From assembly GCA_023443745.1 (NCBI GenBank), contig JAEZTB010000064.1:186001-250000 (forward strand): a DNA stretch of 64,000 nt, given 5' to 3'. Made by a program: the position numbers and the translations under genes. The notes below the pieces were generated by a model. The model made no database searches and had not been told where the DNA came from. It was given only the letters and a program-made list of their open reading frames with translations. Numbering within the stretch: the first letter of the stretch is position 1; each line of letters begins with the position of its first letter. The DNA is from Bacillota bacterium. GTDB taxonomy: Bacteria > Bacillota > Clostridia > DSM-8532. Of this stretch, positions 36,640 to 44,360 are shown piece after piece.

Positions 36640-38379
36640 GTGAAAAAAGAAAAGAACATAAAGAGCCTTCTCCAGGAGGAGCTTGTCCAGAGCCCCGGCC
36701 GCACCGCCCTCAAGAACTTCTTTGGCCGCAAGCTCAGCGTGGTGGGCATGATTATCTTTGTCAGCATCTTCATCGCATGCTTCGCACTGTCGGCCCTGTA
36801 CCCCATCGACCTCCAGTATACCGACTCCACCCGCATGAACCTGCCCCCCACCTTTAATTATCTGGCGGTGCCCAATGACCTCAGGAACAACGCCAAGGCC
36901 ATCGACTTGGGAGCCACCTTTGGCGCGGGGATTGACAAGCAGGGCAAGCTCCATATATGGGGCACGCTGACCGACAAGCTCAAGAAGGTGCCTGAAAATC
37001 TGCCCCCTCTCAAGGATGTCTCCTGCGGCCTCGACCACATCGTCGTGGTCACCGAGGACAATAAGGTCATCGCCTGGGGCAACAACCGCTTGGGCATCAC
37101 CCGCATCCCGCCCGAGGTGCAGGGGAAGAAGATTGTCGACCTTCAGGCCGGCTATCAGGCCACTATGGTGTTGGACGAGGCAGGCACTGTGCATTTTTGG
37201 GGCAACGAGAGCAATTTCAGCATCAATCTCTACGACTATGAGAAGCAGATTGACCAATTCGCCCTCAATGTCTCCACTGCCATCGCTTTGACGAAGGATC
37301 ACAAGGTCGTCAGCCTCGCCAAGGGCGAGAGCCTCTTCAGCGAGATTCCCGACTCGGTTCAGGGCTCCGCCGTGGCCGTTGCCTCCACCGATAACGTGGG
37401 CGCGGCCCTGCTGAAGGACGGCACCGTCACTACCTGGGGCGTCCAGACTGCCGATGCCTATTCTGTTCCCGAGGAGATTCAGGGTCAGGTCGCCGAGCTT
37501 AAGGGCGGGCGCACCCACTTCACCGCGCTGTTGAAGGACGGGTCGGTCTATTCCTGGGGCGAGAACTACTTCGAACAGACCAATTACCCCTCTGTGTTAA
37601 ACGGTACGCAGATTGCCACTGACTACTACCAGAATGCCGTCATCGACAAAGACGGCAAGGTGACCACCTGGGGCCAGAAGGGATATCTCATGGGTACCGA
37701 CCAGTGGGGCCGCGACGTGTTCAAGCGTGTTGTCCACGGCGGGCGGGTCACCATGACCGTGGGATTCCTGTCAGTCCTGGTGTCGGGCATCATCGGCATC
37801 ATCATCGGCGGTATCTCCGGCTATTTCGGCGGCTGGATCGACAATCTGCTCATGCGCTTTGCCGAAGTCGTCTCCGCCATCCCCTTCATCCCATTGGCCA
37901 TCATTTTGGCCTCCATCGTGTCAGGCAAGGTGTCGGAGACCGGGCGAGTAACCATGATCATGATTATATTAGGCCTATTAAACTGGCCTGGCCTGGCGCG
38001 GCTCACCCGGGCCCAGATCCTGGCCGAGAAGGAAAACGAGTTCGTCACAGCGGCCAAGGCCATGGGCATTAAGGAGGCCGCCATCATCTTCCGGCACATC
38101 CTGCCCAACGTGCTGGCGGTAGTGCTGGTCAATCTCACACTGAGTATGGCCTCCTGCCTCCTCCTGGAGTCCTCTCTCTCCTTCTTGGGCTTTGGCATCA
38201 TCGAGCCGAACCCCACCTGGGGTAATATGCTCAACAAGTGCATCGACTCGGTGGTCATCAAGACCTACTGGTGGCGCTGGGTTTTCCCGTCGTTGGCTTT
38301 GGGCCTCAGTACCATCAGCATCAACCTCATGGGCGACGGCTTCCGCGACGCGATCGACCCGAAATCCGGTGAAAGGTAA
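36640..38379 (+). CDS. oppC: OppC-type permease with an inserted seven-repeat RCC1-like propeller
   Basis: About 579 residues from the GTG at 36640, eight bases after AGGAGG; normal OppC proteins are about 300. Residues 1-33 are cytoplasmic, helix 1 is about 34-56, then a run of about 260 residues (87-347), and then the normal OppC sequence resumes at MGTDQWGRDV (about 351) with the remaining helices, EAA loop FVTAAKAMGIKEAAIIFRHI and C-terminal GDGFRDAIDP. The insert consists of seven repeats of about 39 residues, most with DGxVxxWG (GKLHIWG, NKVIAWG, GTVHFWG, GTVTTWG, GSVYSWG, GKVTTWG), several with an upstream G-x-x-H or similar; repeat four lacks WG. This is the RCC1 pattern and seven blades close a propeller. 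By topology it faces outside. Confidence 0.92.
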   Translation: MKKEKNIKSLLQEELVQSPGRTALKNFFGRKLSVVGMIIFVSIFIACFALSALYPIDLQYTDSTRMNLPPTFNYLAVPNDLRNNAKAIDLGATFGAGIDKQGKLHIWGTLTDKLKKVPENLPPLKDVSCGLDHIVVVTEDNKVIAWGNNRLGITRIPPEVQGKKIVDLQAGYQATMVLDEAGTVHFWGNESNFSINLYDYEKQIDQFALNVSTAIALTKDHKVVSLAKGESLFSEIPDSVQGSAVAVASTDNVGAALLKDGTVTTWGVQTADAYSVPEEIQGQVAELKGGRTHFTALLKDGSVYSWGENYFEQTNYPSVLNGTQIATDYYQNAVIDKDGKVTTWGQKGYLMGTDQWGRDVFKRVVHGGRVTMTVGFLSVLVSGIIGIIIGGISGYFGGWIDNLLMRFAEVVSAIPFIPLAIILASIVSGKVSETGRVTMIMIILGLLNWPGLARLTRAQILAEKENEFVTAAKAMGIKEAAIIFRHILPNVLAVVLVNLTLSMASCLLLESSLSFLGFGIIEPNPTWGNMLNKCIDSVVIKTYWWRWVFPSLALGLSTISINLMGDGFRDAIDPKSGER

Positions 38380-38392
38380 GGAGGAATAGAAC

Positions 38393-39382
38393 ATGGTATT
38401 GTTAGAACTGAAAAATCTCCACACCTTCTTCAAGACCAAGCGCGGCATCGTCAAGGCGGTGAACGGTGTGTCCTACTCCCTGGATGCCGGGCGCACCCTC
38501 GGCGTTGTGGGCGAGAGCGGCAGCGGCAAATCGGTCTCGGCTATGAGCATCCTCCGCCTCCTGGACGGCAACGGGTACATTGACAGCGGCGAAATCTACT
38601 TCCGCGGTCAGGAACTCGTCAAGGCCCCCATGAGTGAAATCTATAAGATTCGCGGCAACAAAATCTCCGTCATCTTCCAGGAGCCTATGACCAGCCTCAA
38701 CCCGGTCTTCACCATAGCCCGCCAGCTCAGCGAGGTCTTCATGGTTCACCAGGGCAAGAATAAGAAGGAAGCCTTTGAGGAGAGCGTCAAAATCCTCGCC
38801 GACCTGAAAATCCCCAATCCCGAGACGGTAGCCAGGCATTATCCCTTCCAGCTCTCGGGCGGCATGCGCCAGCGGGTTATGATCGCCATGGCCCTGGCCT
38901 GCAAGCCGGATATTCTGATTGCTGACGAGCCCACCACCGCGCTGGACGTCACCATCCAGGCCCAGATTCTGAAATTGATGAACGACCTCAAGCGGGAGAA
39001 GGGGACCAGCATCCTCTTCATCACCCACGACCTGGGTGTCATCAACCAGATGGCCGATGACGTGGTGGTTATGTATTGCGGCGAAATCGTGGAGATTGCC
39101 CCCGTACGTACCATCTTCACCGAAGGGAGCCACTCGCACCCCTACACCGAGGGTCTCATGCTCTCCATTCCTCGGCTCGAAATGCCAGTGGGCTCCCGCT
39201 TGGAGGCTATCCCCGGCGCCGTCCCCCATCCTTTGGATTTGCCCGTCGGATGCAAATTTGCCCCCCGGTGCAAATACGTCACTGACAAGTGCAGGGCCGA
39301 GCAGCCCAATCTAATCGAAATTTCGCCGGAGCACAAGATCAGATGTTTCTATCCGGGTAAGGAGGATCGTCATGCAAACTAG
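38393..39382 (+). CDS. oppD: OppD-type peptide ABC ATPase
   Basis: 329 residues. Walker A GESGSGKS (40-47), Q-loop IFQEPMTSLNPVF, signature LSGGMRQR, Walker B ILIADEPTTALD, and the C-terminal cysteine block CKFAPRCKYVTDKC near residues 287-300 that in OppD/DppD proteins binds an Fe-S or metal centre. Ribosome site AAGGAGG precedes the ATG; the 3' end overlaps the next gene by 11 bases. Normal length, no insertion. Confidence 0.94.
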   Translation: MVLLELKNLHTFFKTKRGIVKAVNGVSYSLDAGRTLGVVGESGSGKSVSAMSILRLLDGNGYIDSGEIYFRGQELVKAPMSEIYKIRGNKISVIFQEPMTSLNPVFTIARQLSEVFMVHQGKNKKEAFEESVKILADLKIPNPETVARHYPFQLSGGMRQRVMIAMALACKPDILIADEPTTALDVTIQAQILKLMNDLKREKGTSILFITHDLGVINQMADDVVVMYCGEIVEIAPVRTIFTEGSHSHPYTEGLMLSIPRLEMPVGSRLEAIPGAVPHPLDLPVGCKFAPRCKYVTDKCRAEQPNLIEISPEHKIRCFYPGKEDRHAN

Positions 39383-40883
39383 CAAAAAAAAGCTGCTTTT
39401 CCGTATCCGGGACTTGAAACAGTACTTCCCCGTCAAGGGCAAGAACAACCTCTTCGTCAAGGCAAACGACGGCGTCAGCCTGGATATCTACGAGGGTGAA
39501 ACCGTGGGCCTAGTGGGCGAGAGCGGCTGCGGCAAGACCACCTTCGGCCGCGTTGTCCTCCAGCTCTATCACCAGACCGACGGCAGAACCCTCTACTACA
39601 ACCGGACTTTGGACTCGGTCGCCCCGGAGTACGTCAAAAAGACGGTCTCCAACCTCCCCGTCGGACTTAAGCGCATGCGGGAGTTGGCTATCCAGCGTGA
39701 CAAAATAGAGCAGGACTACAAGGCCATGGAGTCGTCCGGCACCGACGAGAAGGCCCGCTTCGCCAAACTCGACCATCTCAACAAAGCCAGGAAGGCGGCT
39801 GAGGATGCATATCTCGACATCGCTCAGCTCATCGGCGGCCTCATCGTGGCCGACGATATGGAGGCGGTCTCCAAGGTCTATCTCGACCGCTACCACGCCG
39901 CCCTAGCCCGGAAGAAGGTCCAGCAGGAGCGGGATCTCTTCCAGATGGATCTGGACGACGCCGCCTACACAGGGGGCATCAGCCAGGCCTTGGCGAGCAA
40001 GCGGGACCAGCTCGACGCGCAGCTCAAAAAGCTGGACGCGAACCTGAACACTACCCACGCTGCAATCGACGCCCTGCGGGACAAGTACTGCTCCCACCCC
40101 GAGTTCGCGGGGCACGAAGCATACCGCGATGATGGCATCGACCTGGCCCGCCTCAGCTACAACGAGATGCGCCATCTCCGCCGGGACATGCAGATCATCT
40201 TCCAGGACCCCTACTCCTCCCTTAACCCCCGCATGTCGGTGGGTCAAATCATCGGCGAGGGGCTGTTGACCCACAACTTCTTCAAGAAGAACGGCCAGCG
40301 CCAGCAGGACTACACCATCGAGGTCATGGAGAAGTGCGGCCTGGCCCCATACATGCTCCATCGATACCCCCACCAGTTCTCCGGCGGCCAGCGCCAACGC
40401 ATCGGCATCGCCCGGAGCTTGGCCGTCCAGCCCCGCTTCGTGGTCTGCGATGAGGCGGTCTCCGCCCTCGACGTGTCCATCCAGTCCCAGATCATCAACC
40501 TCCTCCAGGACCTGAAAGAGCGGGACAACCTTACCTACCTCTTCATCTCCCACGACCTCTCGGTCATCAAGCATATCAGCGACCGCATCGGTGTCATGTA
40601 TCTGGGTAACCTCATCGAGCTGGCCGACTCCGTTGAGCTCTTTGACCACCCCACCCACCCCTACACCGTCGCCCTCCTGGCTGCCATCCCGACCACCGAC
40701 CCCGACGCAAAGAAGGACACCGTCCTCCTGGAAGGCGATATCCCCAGCCCCATCAATCCACCCAAGGGCTGTAAGTTCCACACCCGCTGCCAGTACTGCA
40801 CCGACATCTGCAAGCAGGTGGAGCCTCAGTGGGAAGAGGTCCGGCCCGATCACTTTGTGGCCTGCCACCATAAGCTGCTATGA
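39372..40883 (+). CDS. oppF: OppF-type ATPase with a long insertion after Walker A
   Basis: 503 residues; normal OppF is about 320-330. Walker A GESGCGKT (49-56) and Q-loop IIFQDPYSSLNPRM (Gln278) are separated by about 220 residues, against about 50 in the second operon's OppF. The extra segment (about 81-255) is Lys/Glu/Asp/Ala-rich and looks helical or coiled-coil: MRELAIQRDKIEQDYKAME, AKLDHLNKARKAAEDAYLD, ALARKKVQQERDLFQ and QLDAQLKKLDANLN. Signature FSGGQRQR is intact. Walker B reads VVCDEAVSALD, with Ala for the usual Pro. The C-terminal CKFHTRCQYCTDIC block is present. It partners the OppD and the propeller-bearing OppC. Confidence 0.92.
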   Translation: MQTSKKKLLFRIRDLKQYFPVKGKNNLFVKANDGVSLDIYEGETVGLVGESGCGKTTFGRVVLQLYHQTDGRTLYYNRTLDSVAPEYVKKTVSNLPVGLKRMRELAIQRDKIEQDYKAMESSGTDEKARFAKLDHLNKARKAAEDAYLDIAQLIGGLIVADDMEAVSKVYLDRYHAALARKKVQQERDLFQMDLDDAAYTGGISQALASKRDQLDAQLKKLDANLNTTHAAIDALRDKYCSHPEFAGHEAYRDDGIDLARLSYNEMRHLRRDMQIIFQDPYSSLNPRMSVGQIIGEGLLTHNFFKKNGQRQQDYTIEVMEKCGLAPYMLHRYPHQFSGGQRQRIGIARSLAVQPRFVVCDEAVSALDVSIQSQIINLLQDLKERDNLTYLFISHDLSVIKHISDRIGVMYLGNLIELADSVELFDHPTHPYTVALLAAIPTTDPDAKKDTVLLEGDIPSPINPPKGCKFHTRCQYCTDICKQVEPQWEEVRPDHFVACHHKLL

Positions 40884-41077
40884 TGTTTTTCTTTCGAAAA
40901 AAGCTAGATAAGATGATTGACCTTAAGGGGACAGACAAGAAGATGTCGGAGATGGAGCCCGAGCTGGAGAATGGTGATAAGCTGGCCATCGTCCTAGCCA
41001 TCTTCGTCGTCATCGGCCCCATCCTTCTCGCCCTGCTGGGCATCGTTGGTCTGCTGCTCTTTCTGTTTACGAGCTAA
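40880..41077 (+). CDS. small membrane protein at the end of the opp operon
   Basis: 65 residues (or 64 from the second ATG), overlapping the oppF stop by four bases (ATGA). An N-terminal charged half with an acidic cluster (EMEPELENGDK) is followed by one long hydrophobic segment (about 36-63) with LAIVLAIFVVIGP and GIVGLLLFLF. A counterpart with the same layout ends the second opp operon (44080-44304). Not a recognised family. Likely topology: charged N-terminus inside, one helix. Confidence 0.75.
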   Translation: MMFFFRKKLDKMIDLKGTDKKMSEMEPELENGDKLAIVLAIFVVIGPILLALLGIVGLLLFLFTS

Positions 41078-41102
41078 GGAATCAAACTTTTAATTTATTA
41101 TC

Positions 41103-41132
41103 TTGACGAAGTTTTGCTGCACATGCTATGAT
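41103..41132 (+). promoter_or_regulatory. promoter of the ABC-F gene
   Basis: TTGACG (41103-41108), an 18-base spacer and TATGAT (41127-41132), giving a leader of about 210 bases before the coding start. Confidence 0.55.
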
Positions 41133-41171
41133 TCGAATGTATTCAAATGAAAGGGTAAGGTATTTATACTG

Positions 41172-41186
41172 ATGAGAATTGGCTGA
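41172..41186 (+). CDS. possible four-residue leader peptide (MRIG)
   Basis: ATG AGA ATT GGC TGA lies in the ABC-F leader with AAGG about 11 bases upstream. Short leader peptides that stall ribosomes in the presence of antibiotics are known before ABC-F resistance genes; whether this one is translated cannot be told from sequence. Confidence 0.3.
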   Translation: MRIG

Positions 41187-41312
41187 TTTCGGTAAAATTA
41201 AAATGAATACTTGTTTTAAGTTTCGTTGATGCATCCGGAATTGGCTGTTCATATGGTGTTTGCTTATCCTTGATACTATCCTTGTATAGCTTTAAGGCTT
41301 TGTTCTGATCAG

Positions 41313-41349
41313 ACCTTCCGGTAGCATAACGTTTTTCGGGAGGTTTTTT
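41313..41349 (+). terminator. attenuator overlapping the ABC-F ribosome site
   Basis: ACCTTCCG (41313-41320) pairs with CGGGAGGT (41337-41344), followed by a six-T run ending one base before the ATG. The right arm contains the GGGAGG ribosome site, so the hairpin can both terminate transcription and hide translation start. It is placed as a leader attenuator of the ABC-F gene. Confidence 0.75.
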
Positions 41350-43041
41350 ATGTTATTACTCAACTGTGATCAAATAAGCAAGTTCTATGGTGATAGAAAG
41401 CTTTTTAGCGACGTTTCTTTAAAAATATATTCGGGAGATCGTATTGGACTCGTGGGGGCCAATGGGTCAGGTAAAAGCACCCTGCTAAAAATTTTGGCTG
41501 GGTTGGAATCCCCTGATGAAGGCCAGATTAAAGCATACACGCGACTTTCTTTTATTCGTCAGCAGGATGACGGTGTTCCGGAAATTACATCTCCCCTTTT
41601 GAATGGCCCCATCGATGGAAAGCTATCTTCATCCCTGGGGGTGGACTTAGAAATGCTCCACCAGAATATGAGCGGTGGTGAAAAGTCGCGCGCCCGTTTT
41701 TCATTGACCTATGATCCTCAAGCCGGGCTACTTTTTGCTGATGAGCCTACCAGCAATATGGACATGACGGCATCCGGAGTAGTGGAAAAAGAACTGCAAG
41801 CCTTTTCAGGAGCCTTGCTACTGGTTTCCCATGACAGAAGTCTTTTGGATCGTCTCTGTACCAGCATTCTGGAAATTGCAGACGGCAAGATCAGGAGCTT
41901 TTCCGGTAACTACTCACAATACATTGAACAGCGTCAGGAGCTCTATAACCGTCAGCTTTTCGAGTACGAATCCTATGCCAAGGAGAAAAGAAGGCTGGAA
42001 GATAGAGTTCAGGAGCGTGTAGAGAATGCACGTTCCGTCAAAAAGGCTCCTAAAAGAATGGGAAATTCTGAAGCCCGTCTTCACAGACGAAGTGCAACTG
42101 AAACACAGGAAAAGCTTCATAAGAATATTGAAGCTATGCGGACCAGAGTCGACCACCTTGAAAAAAAAGGAAAACCCCAGGAACTACCCCATGTCAAAAT
42201 GGCTATTGATCCCCCTAAAAATCCAATTTCTTCAGTGGCCATCAGAGCAGAGCACCTTACTATTGGCTTTTCAGGTTTATCGCTTTTAAAGGATGTGAGC
42301 TTTGAGATTCCATCCCGCAAAAGAACCGCACTTTTGGGAAATAACGGCACGGGAAAAACCACATTGGTAGAGCTTTTAATTAGAAATCAAGAAGACCTGG
42401 TTACCACATCGGGCGGTGATCTCGATAATGCCATAGCCATAGCTCCTGGAGTCAAGATCGGCTATTTCAAACAGGATTTTTCTATTCTTTCCGAGAATAA
42501 AACGATTCTCGAAAACGTAATGACCGGGAGTGTCCGTCCAGAGCACGAAGTCCGCACCATTTTGGCCCGTCTTTTGATTGCTCGGGATGATGTGTTTAAA
42601 AAGGTCTCAGTTTTAAGCGGCGGTGAGAAAGTAAAGGTGTCTTTGGCTAGAATTTTGGTTTCTGATGCAAATTTTCTCATTCTTGATGAGCCTACAAACT
42701 ACCTTGATGTCTTTTCCATGGAAGCCCTGGAACGTGTTCTGTGCGATTATACCGGCACGCTGCTCCTTATTTCCCATGACCGTAAATTCATAGAAAATAT
42801 CGGTGAAAGACTTTTAATGATTGAGAATGAGGATGTCAGAACCTTTGAAGGCTCACTTACGGAATTTAATGAGGAACGAAAAAAATGTCCTAAAGAGAAA
42901 GTTACTGAGAACACCCTGAATGCTACCATACTCAATATGCGGCTCGCTGAACTGTCAGCACGCATTGATTTATGTAAGGATGAACAGATGAAACGGGATT
43001 TAGAAGCCCAATACTTTGAGCTGTGCAGGCAGAGAGAATGA
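41350..43041 (+). CDS. ABC-F family ribosome protection-type protein
   Basis: 563 residues with two ABC domains and no membrane helices. Walker A GANGSGKST (36-44) and GNNGTGKTT; signatures MSGGEKSR and LSGGEKVK; Walker B LLFADEPTSNMD and LILDEPTNYLD. The linker between domains (about 195-290) is long, charged and helical, and holds the loop that in ABC-F proteins reaches the peptidyl-transferase centre. Domain 1 is short, as in the Vga/Lsa/VmlR antibiotic-resistance group rather than EttA. The gene has its own promoter and a terminator-like attenuator. The drug class (lincosamide, streptogramin A, pleuromutilin, or macrolide) is not readable. Confidence 0.88.
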   Translation: MLLLNCDQISKFYGDRKLFSDVSLKIYSGDRIGLVGANGSGKSTLLKILAGLESPDEGQIKAYTRLSFIRQQDDGVPEITSPLLNGPIDGKLSSSLGVDLEMLHQNMSGGEKSRARFSLTYDPQAGLLFADEPTSNMDMTASGVVEKELQAFSGALLLVSHDRSLLDRLCTSILEIADGKIRSFSGNYSQYIEQRQELYNRQLFEYESYAKEKRRLEDRVQERVENARSVKKAPKRMGNSEARLHRRSATETQEKLHKNIEAMRTRVDHLEKKGKPQELPHVKMAIDPPKNPISSVAIRAEHLTIGFSGLSLLKDVSFEIPSRKRTALLGNNGTGKTTLVELLIRNQEDLVTTSGGDLDNAIAIAPGVKIGYFKQDFSILSENKTILENVMTGSVRPEHEVRTILARLLIARDDVFKKVSVLSGGEKVKVSLARILVSDANFLILDEPTNYLDVFSMEALERVLCDYTGTLLLISHDRKFIENIGERLLMIENEDVRTFEGSLTEFNEERKKCPKEKVTENTLNATILNMRLAELSARIDLCKDEQMKRDLEAQYFELCRQRE

Positions 43042-43061
43042 ATGATGGAATGGGAAATGTT

Positions 43062-43961
43062 TTAATGACTCTGTGTCCGGTTGAGCTCAATCAGAGATAC
43101 ATCGGGTCTGTTGAAAAGCCGGAAATTGATGACCGAATAGCCCAAGCCTCTGTTAACAATCATTTTTGATCCGTCTTCTTCAAAGAGTCCTGCATCGTAC
43201 TCAGGGAAAAAGACGTGTTCCGGAGATAGAAGACCCCCTTTAAAGGGAACTTGAATGACACCGCCATGGACATGACCGGATAAAATCAAATCCGCGCCCC
43301 AGGCGGTGTACTCTTTAAAATAGGCGGGGTTATGAGCCATTAAAACGGTGAACGCCTCAGGGGGCTTTCCTAAAACATTATCTATATAGGACTGCTTTAA
43401 AAAAAGGCTCTCATCATAAGGGTCCAGATCTCTGCGTGAATAGTGATAAAGCTCTATAGTCAGTCCCGCCAGAGCCAGGGTATCACCATTTTTTTCTATG
43501 AACACTCTTTCATTATCCAGAAGCCTTACGCCGCGTTTTTTTACTTCAGCGATAAAGCGCTCGTAATTAACATTATTATTTCCGTCCAGCAGCCACCGGG
43601 CAATCTGTTCATGATTGCCGAGGCTCATGTAGACTGGACAGGCATTGTCAAAGCTATCGAGGAAATCAAGAAAGGCTCCTCCGTCATTGATGGTAGAACT
43701 CATCATATCACCTGTGGCAATAAGAAGGTCCGGTTTTAGCTTCTTTATTTTGCTTGCCAGGGCACTGTTCTTCCGGCCAAAGGTTTTGCCGTGCATATCG
43801 CTGATCTGTACGATTCTATATCCGTCAAAGCCCTCAGGGAGCTTATCATAGCTTAAGTCATACCTTGAAATATCCAAGCTGTTATTCTCCCAATATAAAA
43901 AGAACACCAATAATAACAAAACAATGAGGGTAATCAGAATACCCCTTTTTTTTATGACCAT
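43062..43961 (-). CDS. membrane-anchored metallophosphoesterase
   Basis: 299 residues. One N-terminal helix (about 8-24) and then a calcineurin-like domain: QISDMHGKTFG (53-63), ATGDMMS, SLGNHE (near 128) and LSGHVHGGVIQVP (near 226), the DxH/GD/GNH/H/GHxH order of the superfamily. It belongs to the YkuE-like group. The active domain should face outside. Convergent with the ABC-F gene, with 20 bases between. Confidence 0.88.
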   Translation of the reverse strand: MVIKKRGILITLIVLLLLVFFLYWENNSLDISRYDLSYDKLPEGFDGYRIVQISDMHGKTFGRKNSALASKIKKLKPDLLIATGDMMSSTINDGGAFLDFLDSFDNACPVYMSLGNHEQIARWLLDGNNNVNYERFIAEVKKRGVRLLDNERVFIEKNGDTLALAGLTIELYHYSRRDLDPYDESLFLKQSYIDNVLGKPPEAFTVLMAHNPAYFKEYTAWGADLILSGHVHGGVIQVPFKGGLLSPEHVFFPEYDAGLFEEDGSKMIVNRGLGYSVINFRLFNRPDVSLIELNRTQSH

Positions 43962-44041
43962 AATCCACCTCTGTCACATTATAACATGGCTTTTTATCCT
44001 TAAAAACCTAAAAATGAAGAATTGTAAGCAGAAAAAAAAAC

Positions 44042-44070
44042 GTTTGACTTAATCACAAATTAAATCAAAC
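44042..44070. terminator. terminator of the second opp operon
   Basis: A 12-bp imperfect stem (44042-44053 and 44059-44070) with a 5-base loop. On the minus strand it is followed by nine T residues, on the plus strand by a T-run after ATTC, so it may work in both directions. Confidence 0.85.
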
Positions 44071-44079
44071 ATTCTTTTT

Positions 44080-44304
44080 TTAGAATATCCAGTCATAAAG
44101 CAAAAAGAGAAAGAAGTAAATCCCCGCTATGCCAAACGCCCAGGGAAGAAAAACCCTGTAAATGGCAATTATGATAGCCAGAATATCCTTCCATTGAAGT
44201 TTAAGTCTTTCTTCTTCCTCGACAGTATCCTTATGTCCATCTTCGTTTTGCACTGTAAAAACATCATAGGGCTTGCTCGTAGTCTTTAATTCGCTATCGT
44301 CCAA
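44080..44304 (-). CDS. small membrane protein at the end of the second opp operon
   Basis: 74 residues from a TTG start with AAGGA eight bases upstream. A charged N-terminus (acidic EEEERLKLQ near residue 33) is followed by one hydrophobic segment (about 41-73) with ILAIIIAIYRVFLP and GIAGIYFFLFLL. The pattern LAI-xx-AI-xx-V-xx-P ... GI-x-G-xxx-FLF is shared with the 65-residue protein at 40880-41077. The gene lies 56 bases after the OppF-type gene and just before the operon terminator. Confidence 0.7.
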   Translation of the reverse strand: MDDSELKTTSKPYDVFTVQNEDGHKDTVEEEERLKLQWKDILAIIIAIYRVFLPWAFGIAGIYFFLFLLYDWIF

Positions 44305-44360
44305 TCAACTCATCCTTATAATTAGTTATCGCTATAAATCAATTCGCAAAATTTGGGTAG

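Noticed and set aside
36640..38379. The propeller permease as two genes joined by a sequencing error
   Set aside because: The same frame stays open through both junctions, codon use is uniform, and the OppC helix 1 before and GTD-x-x-GRD block after the insert together make one normal OppC when the insert is removed.
36619..40871. Long minus-strand frames at 36619-37518, 38402-39229 and 39903-40871
   Set aside because: Same reason: they are low-complexity shadows opposite oppC, oppD and oppF, without ribosome sites or family motifs.
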